From NCBI GenBank assembly GCA_002205965.3, contig NADL03000466.1, forward strand, positions 868,001 to 932,000: a DNA stretch of 64,000 bases, given 5' to 3'. The notes beneath the pieces are model-generated. The model made no database searches. It saw nothing but the letters and a program-made list of their open reading frames with translations, and had not been told where the DNA came from. Of the stretch, positions 34,201 to 46,531 are shown in pieces. Position 1 is the first letter of the stretch; every line of letters starts with the position of its first letter. This DNA is from Kappaphycus alvarezii (taxonomy: Eukaryota; Rhodophyta; Florideophyceae; Gigartinales; Solieriaceae). A program made the position numbers and the translations under genes.

Positions 34201-37200
34201 CTGTGGTGTAGTAGGATTTACGACTGCCCGAATACTAAGAATGTAGTTGGAACCTGAAGATATTTTATCTCGAACTATAGTGGTTTCGTGTAGGATTTAG
34301 ATGTAGAATATTAAGTAAGTGAGAACATCTCTAACACGGGGGTTTGTTTTATCATTGTAATTCTTCTTTTGTTTGAATTCGCGATTTCATTAGGCTAATC
34401 AAACATTTACAGAAACTTTTTGTAGATTGAAAACGAACTATTGCCATGTGTACCGTAGTAAAAAAAAATTAAAATCGTCTGAAAAATACTCCAAGACCGC
34501 TCAACCATTGGACATTACAATTTCCCTTTAACTTTCTCGAATACTCTGTCGTACCATATGCACGCTTTGAATAATACAAGCTGAATAAAATAAAGCCACA
34601 AATCCTAATACTGCTTGGAAAATCAACATATGAGTAGATTTAGGATGATGATTGAGAACGTTTGCCTTGCATATGTTTCAGAATATTCAATATACGCCAA
34701 TCATAACTTCCGATAAATCTCTTTAAGATACAATAAAGGTATTTTGGGGAGAATTGTTGTAGATTCTATCAAACAATTCGTTATAAATTGTCAAAAGCCA
34801 TAAAATATCTATTAAACCCTCGGGCTACAGTGCTTGGTTCAATTTAACCATCTTGGACAAGAATTTCAACCTAAGTCTGGTCTATTGCGCCAAGAATCGT
34901 TAAAAGCGCCTCAATATACAGAACTTTTCGCAATTCCAAACCACTTACTCGTTGTTGTTGTGTGTCATGTCCTTTACTTGTATCTTATCTTTCTCCCTCA
35001 AACGCTCTACGAAGACACCCGACTACTAGCTACTTATAATATTCCCCTTGTATATATTTATGAAACTTTTTAGTGTTCGATTTTTCTATCGGTTTACTAA
35101 ATTATGGTCCTGGTGAAACTTTATCATCCTAACTTAGTCAGCGCTATATTCATATTAAAAATATGCTATTTAAGTTCATTTTTTACGAAAAAGAGAAAAA
35201 TAGAAATCTTTCCTTGTCAGGACAAAAGGTATCAGCATCAACATCTCTTCAAATCTATAAAGCAGTAGTACCAAAAAAGTCATCCCCTCATTCCATTACT
35301 AAAAATTTCAATCAAGCGCTGTGGTTACGCCCAGGAGTCTACTCAAATATAAGATTCAACTCGTACCGACTGTAGTAAGGAGTCATTTTACAGTATGCAA
35401 TCAAGCATTACTAAATTAAGAACGAATGTATTTGACATAAAACAATAGGGTGTTAAAAAAATCGACAATTAGATATAGAAGATACGTGAAACTGCATGAA
35501 TCCGATTAATGATAGTGGTATAAAAACTTGAAAACTACAAATATATCCTATCGACTTAAATTGGACTCTAGAAAGAAAAGAAATTAGATTAATTTGGGGT
35601 CTATAAAAAAGGTTTCCCTGACATTTTGATGTTTCCTTGGGACTATTTTGCTTATAACACGGCTCTGGAAATCAAATAAGCGGCCTATCTCATTCTATTT
35701 CAAAAATGTTTTTTTGTTGAAAGAAATTGATAAAACATAGGATTACCTTGAAGGCAAACTTCTGCTATATCTCATACGGCTACGGAGAAAAACTAATGTA
35801 AAGACCACTTCGGGATTATTCATGGAATTTCAATCGTGTCGGAAATTATCACTGATCATGAGCAAATTTTGGGACCTTCAGCTCTCCATCTCATGACTTT
35901 GTAACCGAAGACCTGGATTTTGTACTCAAATAGAGCGTTCATGATGATAATACAATAGACTACCATCGTAACCTACTTAAAAAACATCTACCATTTCAGA
36001 ATGTTAGGACTGGAGTATACATTGCTTTTGAGATATAGGAATTTTCCCTTTAAAAAAAGACTAAAAATGCCAAAGTATGTATAGAAAAATGAGAAAAAAT
36101 ATAAATGAAGATAAAAAAGAATACAGATAAATAATAAATTGGAAAATAGGAAATGTAGGTCCAAAAAATAACCGGAAAGTGCATATTCCGGAATGATTCA
36201 GCAATTATAGAGCTAGATTTGGAAGCAAAAGCTAACAACAAAGGAGAAAATACCGAAAAGGGAAAATTGTAGAGAGTGATGTCAGACAAAACGCTAGAAA
36301 TTTGAGAAAATCGTACAAATTAAGCTCAAGATTAGGAACAAAATAAGCAGAAAAGAAGGAGATAGGATTTTTCTTGCGGCAGCTAAGTATAAATGCTAGT
36401 TTTTGTTTTCATAAACACTTACATTTTTATGCATCCACCATTTGCTGTATGTTGCTTTTTATTTAGCACTTAACAACGGGAAACAAATCACAGACAGATA
36501 CCTATTTTTCTTTTCAGAGCTTTTCCGTAATTTTACCGTATTTTCAGCCTTCTATGCCATAATTAGTTGTTTTTTCATACATATTTCCACAGATATTCTT
36601 CAAGAATCTTAAAAAATATCATGCTTCGATTATTTAACGCTCTTAGCACTGAATATTGATATTTGCTTGCATATGAAACAATCGAAATGGCGTAGTAATA
36701 CGATTTTTCAAAATGAAAGGTAATAGCATAAAATTCCCCTGCTCCCACAAACGAACTATGGAAAATTTGCTAAAATGGACTCTCTTGATGGCCCTGGCTT
36801 GAATATCTTCCATCGCGGTTTAGGTTAATATTTTTCCGGCAAAGGGGCGAGATTTTTTTATAATTGAGAATCAGTTGAAATTCATTTTCACACACTGAAA
36901 ATGACCAAAAATAATTTAATGAGCGTCGTAGATTAAAGCACATTTGTATAAAAGTGTTTCGGGATTAAATATATATCAAGAAGTCTCCAAAATATCGGAG
37001 GAGTTCTCAGTACAATGAACCCTACGAAAAATATTAGAATTCTTCCTATGTCTATCGCTGCTCGTTAAATGGCGGATAGGATGATAATGAAAGAGTCTTT
37101 CCAAGTTTCGGTCAACTATTTGAAGGATAAGCTACGAAATTTGACCTAAAAATATGCAAGTAGATGAAAGGACTAGTGATATACAGAGACATCCTTTAAT

Positions 37201-40200
37201 AAGCATTGAAATAACACAACTTTAGGCTCCAGTACAAGGCTCCAGTCCATAATACGTTCCCTTCTCCATACAATGGACGCATTTTTCCGACCTCCATTAC
37301 TCAAGCCCCCAATTATGAGCTAGGAGTTTATGCTTGCCTACTCCATAGATGGTCCGGTCCCATCAGTAAGGACTAGAATGGAAGGAGTGAAGTTATTCCA
37401 AAAACAACTTGAATATCATGAAATATAAAGGCAGAGAAATGCAGCCTATTAATTTCTGAACACATAATCCCCCCCTAAAGTTATTATTTACCCTTACGGA
37501 GTACTTCTAAATCAATAAATCATATCTGACATTCATACTTTATACTTTATTCGATCTAAGTATGTTTAATCTGTAGCACGAAAAGAACTGGACGCCACAG
37601 ATCTTTGTGGTTCCTACATACCAGTTTCATGGATCTGCTATAAAGTAATAATTCAGTAGATTTTGCTCGAGAAGACATTTTTATTTCAATTCTACAGATA
37701 ATAAACGTTTAATTAGATCTATAACACCATTAAACCCCAAAAAAGTCGTAAAACATTACAAAACCCTATCTTCTGCAAAAATAGTCTACTCCGAGATGCT
37801 TCCACTTAATATTACAGCTGCCTTGCAAATTCATATTAAAAAATGGCTTGGAAACTTCTCGGGAAAAAGTTTATGGAAAACCAGACAAAATTGCAAGTAT
37901 ATATATATTACTATTTTCTCAGCAAACGTAATCTAAACAATTGTTTATTAGATTTGTTACCTAAAATTTTGCAATAATTTTGCACTGTTATTTTAGAATT
38001 TATATTCAATCAGAAAGGTGAATTTGTTGATATTCTACAATTCCTGGGGCCTAAGTGTATATTATCATTTTTTCTCCCATTATGAAAGCTACAAAAAGTA
38101 TGAATTCTAGTTAAAAACCGTTTTCTCAGTTACTCGGTGAACATTACTCACTGAAAATTAAGCCCAAAAATAAGATATAAAGAGTGGTCTCAATAGGACA
38201 GTTGAGAGTTGTCTATGATTTTTTCGTCACTCATTATAGTATTTTAGCACGTACCAGTTTTTTTGTAATTCTAGACCTGAATTTTAAAGTAAAATTTAGT
38301 GTCTAATCTCTCGAAATACAATCGACTGATGGATAAAGTTTCTCATTTTTTCCTGAAAAGTATTATTAGAAGTAATGAGGTTTAAGCAACCCCTGAGGCT
38401 ATATGCAAAGACAAAAGTGGAGTATTTGGGTGTATCACATAAGAATTTGTTACTATATTTTTTTTGTCTTCTTTAAAAAAATTGAAAACATGTACGATCA
38501 TCCCAAGGTAAAGTTTCTGAGGATGAAATTTGTTCGAATTTCCTGAATTCGTCGGTACTGGATTATTCGAAAATATTCTCACTTTCTTTCAATTAATATT
38601 GCCAGAAAACCATGTTCCTTTCCCAGAAAAAACATCAAAATATGTAATATCATATTCTCAACTTATTGAGTAAACCAAATTTATGGTAGTGTTTTGAACA
38701 GTACACTGCATATCTTAGCTTCCCATTATCATTTTAAAGAAATAAAATGTCTCCATCTTTAAAGTTCTCAACAGTTAAGAACATAAAATATCGGACTGTT
38801 GTGCTCCGAGCTGACTCGCCAGCCTACGAAATATTTGAAAATTTACATATTCTCTAAATCTTGTATGGCAGTAATTATTGCGGTAAGTTTTCAGGAAATA
38901 AACTGAGTCACGAAAAATTTCTTTTTTCTGGGATCCGAACTGTATATCTTTCCAGAACTATTGCAGAAAGCGTCACAGATTCAACCACTGAAACTTTTTC
39001 GTAAGAAAAGTCTTCGCCTACTCAGGAAAGGATCAGATTATTGTTAAGAACCACAAAGAAAAAGAATTTGTGACGGGATTAATAGTACATTGGGTATATT
39101 GTTAGTCTATTTCAAGGGCTCTGTGAGAATATAGGTATTGGTTTTACAACCTTTTCTTCTTTAAATAATTATTATCAAGAAACTGTCTGCGGTAAAAAGA
39201 GTTCCACCTTATTTCGTTCTTATTAAGAATACAATACCCATTCTCCGTCATTAGTGTACTTTATATTAGTTTGCAATAGATTTATTGGAACTTTTTGGTC
39301 AGAATAGTCCTAGTAGAGCAAATTTCTTAAAGTAGCTACAGAATCTTACCACTGTTTAGTGAGTTTACCAGTATTCATAAATCTCTTGGAAAGCTAAGCT
39401 CCCAAACAAAGAAATATTTATTAGCCACAAAGAAAATATATGACACCACGGGTAAGGGTTCTATGTATATATATATCGCTCCTAAATAGCTAAATAAATT
39501 TAAATTAAAAAAGGTAATACTATAACAAAAAATGTCTACTAAGATCTACGAGATATATTTGCCTCTGAAAACTTAATTATGATATCATTATGAACTAATT
39601 CATTTTTAACAACAAAGTATGATTTAGGAACTCGCATGAGTGGCTTGAGATAATTAAAAATTCAACTATTTTCGTAGCTATCTATTCCATATGCGCGATT
39701 CCCCTGAAATCAATGAATCCACGCATTACAGCGATGAAATATTTCATATAAAATTCAACAAGTTAATTTTATTTGAAACAATAGTATGGAACCTTTTTAA
39801 AATCTGTTAAAATCATAAACTTGAATTTTCCCGATAAATCATTCAATGTATGCCAAATACATGCAAGGGCTGATTCTGTGTGAGATTTCTCCACCATACG
39901 TTTAGTACTGATTTGAGTATATAAATAACTATGTTAACAAAGTTCTGATTCCTTCACATGTTTCGTAGGCGCTTTACGTTTTCTAATTGAACTGCAGTTC
40001 ATTGAAATTGAAAAAACAAAAAAATACTATTTTATATCGATTTCCTCTTTTCTGTTGAATTAGAGTTAAATTTTTAGAAAGCTATTTTCGGTGAAGTTAA
40101 AAAGGAAATAATAGCACTTAAAACTTATAAAATGATATACTGATATTGAATAACAAATTTGCTGCACTATAGAAAATTCCTGACGTTCCTGGCCTCAAAT

Positions 40201-41814
40201 TAATTGGAGCTGTAGTTGATAGAGTCACTGATGTAACTAGATTTAAATCATACCCAATGACCTCTAAAAATTCACAATTTAACAACTTAATAGCGGACTG
40301 CGAGCTAGTTTTTTTGCCACCAATACGTAAATATGAAATATACACCTGATATTAGGCTTTCGGAAACCTAAACCTTTCTTTTTAGCAACTTTCAATGATT
40401 GAATTGGTGCAATTACTGCAGTTTCTTATAACATATGTTATATCACCTTATGCTATAACCAAGGGAAGGAAAACATTCGTTCAGACAAAAAATATGCCGG
40501 AAATGATGTTTTTGGATTTCAAATATATATATTCATCATTCACTTACCTTCCTCATATTTTACAGACAAATAGGTCAATATAAAAAGGCACTAAAAGAAC
40601 TTGAGAGGAAGCTTTCATTTTACTTGATATATTCTTAGAATAATGTGTCACATAAAACTATGTGCCAGAGCTTGTACTTTTATAGAAAAATTTAAAACAT
40701 AGTCATAGAAAACAGTTTGTTACGACTTTTTGAAATATCATATGTCCTTAATTACTAAATCAAACTAAAGATAATTAATGCGACGAACCATAAAGTAAAT
40801 AAGATGGTATTCCTTTTAAGAAGAGACTAGTAACTCGAAATGCAGCTTTGAAAGGATAGATCATGCTTTCAATAAATGCTTACTGGTTCCATCCATAATA
40901 AAATTATCCGGCATTTTGTACGCGGAAATTCATCCAGGTTCTTTCCCCCGGAACTATTATTAGATTGTGGATGAGCATATTCCTGTGGGGTGAAGCAGAA
41001 ATAAACCTCTACTGCGATTTGTTCCCTTCTCGAAAGGAGGCGAAAATTCTATGATGAACACATGAATTATTTTGCCGTTTTCAATCAAACCGCTAACAGT
41101 AGCATCATTCATTTTTAAAGGTAGGAAAATAGATGATCTATTTCCTTATAAAAAGATTAGATATATTTTTTCTACCCAAGTTGTGGTCGATAATAATACT
41201 GTAGTTCATTTCTATAGATCTCTTAGAAACGGTTCTCAGCCCCCAAACCTTCAATAAAGAAAAAATTATTTTGTTCAAATAGTGGTTCGCAGACGAAAAG
41301 AGACAAGTGGGGAGCTTAGATGCACTCTCCAATGCTCTATCCGTCTTCTCTTCACTGACAGTATGTTCGTTGACTTCTATGTAAATACCGTGGAAACTAG
41401 AATATTCTGATCAAATGCAATTCCTTCAGACCCAGCCATTATCCTAATTGTAAGTTTTTCTCTCCTAGAGAATAGAAGAAGATTTTAATTGCTTGGTGCT
41501 CTCACTGACAGAACACAGATCAAAAAACATTTCTAAGGACCAAGGTGAAGGGTTTTCCCCGCTCTATGGCTCTCCTCCACAACAACCGCGACCCAGTTCT
41601 TTGCTTTCATATGCATATTTGTTTTCTACCGGGGAATGACTTAAAACACTCCTATTCTTTCGATGCTTTATGTAATTATTCGTACCTGGAAAAGCGTGGA
41701 TGGCTCTCAGCCTCCTCTATTCAGGCATAAGTTTTTTCAACCTGGTCAGCCACCGATTCTGATACGATGTTTCGTAATTATATGACACCGCAACTGCATG
41801 TGCTATTGGCGTTT
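31261..41814. other. Ten-kilobase AT-rich region without recognisable genes
   Basis: Both strands are packed with stops and the longest ORFs (60-79 codons) have no motifs. I saw no LTR pairs, tRNA-like cloverleaf or conserved domain. Local structures are an imperfect hairpin at about 33616-33648 (AGAGATGAGA paired with TCTCATATCTCT) and an A/G-rich plus strand at about 36050-36370. A GC-richer patch near 41545-41730 may be coding remains. The region is probably very old, decayed repeat DNA. Confidence 0.6.
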
Positions 41815-42377
41815 TGTAAAACTTAAGTGACATGCGTAGATCCAAAATAGATAATTCCAAACAAATAAATAATAAATTACCTGAATAGAACTGATAAACA
41901 TAATAAAAGAAAACAAATATTTGTTGATCGACGGGGATAGTTCGATACCCCGAGGCTTGCTAAACTTTTCTAACGGCTTAAGATTATTTATACCGCAGAT
42001 CAAATAGAAAGCTACAAAGATGATTCCAGCAGTGTAATAGCTATTGTAGACCAAATTCATGCGCAATGATAATTATAGAATAAATATCCAGTTTAGTATT
42101 AATCCAACTAGAAATTTCCTGGCAATACAATTCCAGTAATTAAAACTGCAGAATATAAAAACCAACTGAAAGACATAAGAATTGCTTCACGTGTAATAAA
42201 GTGTACAAATGGGCCAGTGGAAATAGATAAAATTATTTTCGGTGATTCAGAATAAAAAAATATTTAGACCTCTGCTAAAATATTGTTCCACAATGAGTAA
42301 AGATTTTCTGTATTCGTTATGGAAAATCAATTAAATAGTTTTCCAATACTTGTAAAATTATTTTGCCAATTTTCACA
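41815..42377 (+). repeat. Solo LTR, family B (older copy)
   Basis: It begins TGTAAAAC and ends TTTTCACA, like the copy at 43990-44529, and shares internal blocks: GTAGATCCAAAA, GTTGATCGACGGGGATA, TATAAAAACCAACTG and GGGCCAGTG. Flanking pentamers are CGTTT (41810-41814) and CGATT (42378-42382), a target duplication with one change. The TATAAAAACC near the middle fits the LTR promoter in plus orientation. No internal region adjoins it. Confidence 0.82.
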
Positions 42378-42439
42378 CGATTCCCCTGACCGCCAGTGGT
42401 CAGCGTCGTATATAGTCTTCCGCTGCTTCAGAATACTCC

Positions 42440-42628
42440 ATGTTCGCTTCTGCGAGGACTGGTTGTCCAGGTCTGAAAGAACCGGCCAATAATTGTAACA
42501 GTTCCTTAACAAATGAACCAGTCTACTCTCTAAAGCTCGAATTCGGCCTCGTTGATTTTGAACGTTTTACTGCTGACCGCATGAAGCGAAAGTTAAGGGC
42601 TAATATGGAGTTGAAAGAAAATACTTAG
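42440..42628 (+). pseudogene. Coding-like fragment, unknown
   Basis: The frame reads TNEPVYSLKLEFGLVDFERF then TADRMKRKLRANMELKE before a TAG, and sense-like residues continue beyond it (THYVAPASGVSYIFLF). Composition suggests a real protein remnant, but no family is recognised. It starts 63 bp downstream of the family B LTR. Confidence 0.35.
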
Positions 42629-43229
42629 GCGGCAGACCCCAAGCCGACTCATTATGTTGCCCCGGCATCTGGCGTCTCGTATATCTTCTTGTTTTCCGGT
42701 ATACTTAGGCAAGCCCCATCCTCTCTGCCCACCAGTTAACTTAAATCTTAGTTTAACGACCACTAAGCCGTGAGGCTCAGTCCAAACTGGAACTATCAGT
42801 TTTGTACAACTCGTTACCGCCCAAGCGCGATTATTTTACCCATTAGATACACAAATTCTGCGACAAAGCTGCAGATCCTGTCCATCTGTCTTCGGTCGCA
42901 ACTTTCCGGCATTCCACGTCATCCGCGCTATATGTGGTAGTAGAATGTCAGCTCGAGATCCCACTCCTCTTCTCTAGTACGGATCTTAGGTCTGTGGACA
43001 TATTGTAATACCCTCTAATTCTCCGCATTGCTGCCCTGTCTTGCCCTGCAGCCTTGCACATTGCGGTAAAGAGATTTTCCCCGGGTAAGAACAAAACGTT
43101 TCTCATATGAGGATAATGCTAAGGCGGATAGACACTAGAGATTAACAACAGTCTGTAGATCTACTGTATGCAACCGTTATTCCAAACTAATACTGAAGTG
43201 CTGTATTGTAAGACCCTACGCACACCATG
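42629..43229. other. Spacer of mixed composition
   Basis: No open frame of note; GC content is higher than in the AT-rich region to the left. Confidence 0.4.
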
Positions 43230-43432
43230 GACAATTTTTTCTATCCTTTCGGTGTAGCAATGTCCACTTGCGGCCCTATTGATGGCATTTAGGAAGCCTT
43301 TTAGAGTTCGTATTTCCTCCCCGACTACTTTGCCTGAATACATTTTTTTAGTCGAATGTGACTGTCTGAAAAACGTTGGTAGAGAACGAATATATCCTCC
43401 AAGAGTAAAACACTCAAGCCTTTCCACTTGCA
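43230..43432 (+). mobile_element. Non-LTR 3' end (copy 6)
   Basis: The tail module is at 43350-43426 (GTCGAATGTGACTGTCTG to AACACTCAAGCCTTTCC). The 120 bp before it align with the last codons and early tail of copy 1 (GCGGCCCTATTGATGGC against CGGCCTGCTTGATGGC, then TTCCTCCCC). Everything upstream is missing or unrecognisable. Confidence 0.65.
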
Positions 43433-43699
43433 GGGGTTTGAACTATTGAGCGGCCTTTTCTTAAGATCTCTCCATGAGTCAAGATCCAAGAAGAAGGCGT
43501 AGAGTCTAACCTACGGCTATCGGCCTTGGGGGAATTTTTGGGTTATTTTAATGCATGGGAGATGTAGTCGGTTATATCCTCACGGCTAATGCATTATGCG
43601 GGATAAGTAGTCGCTGATGGGTAACAATGGTGGTAGATCTTTATTTGTCATACAATGTCGCACAGAGGCGTGCGGAGGGTATTTATAAATTAACTACGG

Positions 43700-43989
43700 A
43701 TGCGGGCGGCGGGTAGAAACTTGTCGCGCCTGCATTATTTGGAGACTAAATGCAAAACGGGTAACGAAGTCGCGGAGCTCCTGTTGAGGGGAGGAACCGC
43801 GACGGGAAGCAGCGAAGGAAGCAAGGCGGCGGAAAAAAGCCTTACCGTCGTCGCCCAAGGCGCCATAGATATCAATCCCGACGGGGGAGAGGAGGATATC
43901 GTTTCGGTTGCAGTAAGTGCCTTACCGCCGGGCAACAATACAGTAAATAACCTTGCTTCCATGGCCGATCTTGGCGTAAGGTACTTTAT
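43700..43989 (+). pseudogene. GC-rich coding-like fragment split by a solo LTR
   Basis: The plus frame from 43700 has a natural composition (GNEVAELLLRGG, GEEDIVSVAVSALPPGNN, MADLGVRYF) with C/G-ending codons. The frame runs into the family B LTR at 43990. On the far side of the LTR, taking one copy of the TTTAT duplication, the same frame stays open for about 65 more codons (to about 44727). This supports a real gene interrupted by the insertion. The family is not recognised. A minus-strand frame over the same bases is also open, so strand assignment is not certain. Confidence 0.4.
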
Positions 43990-44529
43990 TGTAAAATAAT
44001 TGGGAGAGGTAGATCCAAAAAGTAATAGTTCCAACTTGATTAAATAAATAGATGCTACAATTGGACTTAATGAATAATGAACAGAGAACCAAATTTAATG
44101 ATAGCTGATCGAGGGGAATATTTCGATGGCCCGAGGATATGAAAAAGTATTTCTAACAGCCCAGGACTACTTTTACTTTACACCAAGGTGAACCTGCTAC
44201 ACAAATCAGCCAAACCATACAATAATTTTGGTAGACATGATTCAAGCTCAGCAATAACTATTGCAGTATTTACCAGGTAAGCACTCGTCCAGATAATAGT
44301 TTGTTGGCAGCATAAATGCAATACTTATAGCCTTTATACTATAAAAACCCAACTGTAGGAAATAAAAAACATTTCACACTGAATTCAGACTGAATTCAGC
44401 ATAAAATAGGGCCAGTGTAAAATAGATAAAATTATTCCTTGATGATTCACAATAAAAAATATTGCTCCACAATTCAGCATCACTGTAAGACACCGGGATA
44501 GAGATTAAAATATTTGGTCAATTTTCACA
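43990..44529 (+). repeat. Solo LTR, family B, with perfect target duplication
   Basis: 540 bp from TGTAAAATA to TTTTCACA, flanked on both sides by TTTAT (43985-43989 and 44530-44534). It shares blocks with 41815-42377. TATAAAAACCC at about 44340 is the likely promoter TATA box. LTR-LTR recombination would have removed the internal region. Confidence 0.92.
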
Positions 44530-44756
44530 TTTATTGGCAGCGGTTACGGTGGAGTCCCGGCAACCCAAAGTGGGTGTAGGGCCATCCCGGAAGTCAGAAT
44601 GATGACCAGACTCGTGAGAGCTTCAAGGAATCCCGAATGGACTAAAGCCGAAGGTGGGCAATGTGGGGTGCTTAAATGTATGAAAGATAGGGTCGGTTTT
44701 TGTGGCACGGAATATCATAGAGGATGACCAGTAGTACCTCTTGTTTTTCCCTAAAT

Positions 44757-45830
44757 CCGAGTCAAGACCTGCCAGCAGGCATGTTGCGTTGGAGACTACG
44801 GCCGCGGCACCGTGCCTTTGGGAAAGCACCTCTCAGAACTTGCTATCTGCCTCCATCGCGCGAACGGCCACGTCCTCCGCATCATCGGTTAGCACCCTGT
44901 AGGCGACTGGGTAGAAATCGCCGAGAGTGGATATAGGCATGGGTACGAGGCTAGCGCTCACGGAGTTTGCAATAAAAGATTCATATCTTGTATGCTTTGC
45001 GGGAACGGAACGGCCGCATGAAGGGAGGTGAGCGGATGAAAAGTGTGCACCCTCCTGCGGGAGAGCGGCAGAGGGTCGCCGAATATGACGTCAAAGGAGT
45101 GTGTACCGCCATTGCCTCCCATCACGCGGATGTCTGGCCTCTTGGGTTGTACTCTGTGCCATGGTTTAACGAGGTGGCGGGCCGCTCTCTGCAGGTCTTG
45201 CGCGCCGGAGGACGACTTGACGGTGGTGTCGTCGGGTTCCGTGCCAACGATGGGTACAGTGCAGGAGATGGTGGGCGAAAGAGTATCGGGCACGGCACAT
45301 GGGAGGGGAACGGCGGAACTTGGACCAAGTATTGAAAGGCGAATGGCATGCGTCGAGGCTAAAAGCCTCGTGCAGGTGACCCTAGTTTAAAATGCTTCTT
45401 GTCGATTGCTGTCAGTATGGGGGTGATGGGGCCGTCGAGGTGGAGACCGGCAACGGGGATGCGGTGTGGGGGATGGTTGTCTGGTAGTGCGTGCACAATG
45501 TCGTTTATTGGTTACGAGTAGTATGCCCTGGATGGCAAGGGGTGTGGTGCTGGAACAAATTTGTGAGAGTGAAGGTTGGGAACAAGAGGTTGCCTTTGAC
45601 GGTACGTAACGGTGGTTGCAGCGGATGTGCGAGATAGCGGTTGAGGCGACCATGGTGATGGCTGTTTTGGCTGCGGCGCATTGGCCAGGAGGTGAGCGAC
45701 TGCCTTGAGGTTTAGTGTTTGTTGTGGGGAGAGTGGGCTATGTCGCGGGCCGGGGTAGCGGCATGTTTGCATGTTTGCAGAGGGCCCGAGTCATCTGTTA
45801 TTGTTGCAAAGGGGGGATCTGATTGCAGAT
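44757..45830 (-). pseudogene. R2-like non-LTR element C-terminus (copy 7)
   Basis: The minus frame 44958-45293 has DLQRAARHLVKPW, then RPDIRVMGGNGGTHSFDVIF, which satisfies R-P-D-x13-D with all residues present, then FHPLTSLHAA. A second frame (44829 down) has the C-terminal end QRHGAAAVVSNATCLLAGL. Upstream, to about 45830, frames are Pro/Ala-rich and contain scraps of the region between RT and endonuclease (HALP). The endonuclease nicks target DNA to start reverse transcription. GC-rich compared with its surroundings. The usual 3' tail is replaced after the CLLAGL codons by unrelated sequence. Confidence 0.75.
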
Positions 45831-45943
45831 GTACAGTATTGTAGGACGGCTATGTTACAAGACTAGGCAAAAAAATGGTACCAAGTTATTTACCAAAAAT
45901 TTCAATGCGCTCCGCGAAAGTCCCATTTCACTGGTACATGTCT

Positions 45944-46042
45944 GCGTCCTATGGGATTCGAACCCATGCTCACAACTGTGAAGCAGAATGCTACGATCTA
46001 GTGCCCTTGAGTCTGCCGCCTTAACCGCTCGGCCAAAGACGC
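45944..46042 (-). tRNA. tRNA-Leu(CAA) with intron
   Basis: On the minus strand the acceptor stem is GCGTCTT paired with AGGACGC (one G-T). The D arm is GCCGAGCGGTTAAGGC. The anticodon stem is GCAGA with TCTGC, and the loop has CTCAAG, giving anticodon CAA. An intron of about 17 nt (GGCACTAGATCGTAGCA) follows the base after the anticodon. The long variable arm (TTCACAGTTGTGAG) and T arm (ATGGGTTCGAATCCCAT) confirm the leucine class. Introns in tRNA-Leu(CAA) are common in eukaryotes. It looks functional. Confidence 0.95.
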
Positions 46043-46125
46043 GGATCCTTGCACACCTCCCTTGGTATCCCCTGCGATTTGCCAAGATACTTATACAAAA
46101 TGAATAATTTTTGTTCACGTTACGA

Positions 46126-46382
46126 GTCCACAGTAGATACTGAACGCATTAAACTTCCTTCCTTATAGTTAGGACGTGCGCAGTCCACAGTAGATACTGA
46201 ACGCATTAAACTTCCTCCACTTATAGTCAGTCCTGCAGTGTACACGATAGATACTCAATGAAGTAAAGTTTCTCGAGTGGCATACGTGGCAAGACGGATA
46301 TGAAAAAGGAGGATGACCGTGCGCAGTCGAGAGCAGATAAAAAAGCATTAAACTTGTTCTTCTGTGAGGCATTGATGGCATG
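46126..46382 (+). repeat. Tandem repeat block, four units
   Basis: Units 1 and 2 (46126-46182 and 46183-46239) are 57 bp and nearly identical, starting GTCCACAGTAGATACTGAAC. Unit 3 (46240-46325) is diverged and longer, and unit 4 (from 46326) is weak but keeps AGCATTAAACTT. The block lies between the tRNA gene and the TATA box of the proline-rich gene, so promoter or enhancer function is possible. Confidence 0.8.
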
Positions 46383-46480
46383 GATTTGACATTGCCATGA
46401 ATACCCTTGGAATGAGGTAATGGACCATCTCTGAATAAAAGTAGAAAACGTCCGCTCTAAACAAACAACTACCCGACAGG

Positions 46481-46487
46481 TATAAAA
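46481..46487 (+). promoter_or_regulatory. TATA box of the proline-rich zinc-finger gene
   Basis: TATAAAA in CAGGTATAAAACAG lies 44 bp upstream of the ATG at 46532. Such a short spacing implies a 5' leader of only about 15-20 bases. Confidence 0.6.
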
Positions 46488-46531
46488 CAGACGCCCGCTG
46501 ACCCCAGCAACTCCAACCGTTCACCTCCACC

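Noticed and set aside
36050-36289. Phe/Ile/Ser-rich membrane protein on the minus strand
   Set aside because: The hydrophobic residues come from reading a purine-rich strand in reverse; no other sign of a gene.
41815-44529. A single LTR retrotransposon with family B LTRs at both ends
   Set aside because: Each LTR has its own flanking 5-bp duplication (CGTTT/CGATT and TTTAT/TTTAT), and no Gag or Pol motif lies between them.
46126-46382. CRISPR array
   Set aside because: The units are contiguous tandem repeats without spacers, in a eukaryotic context.
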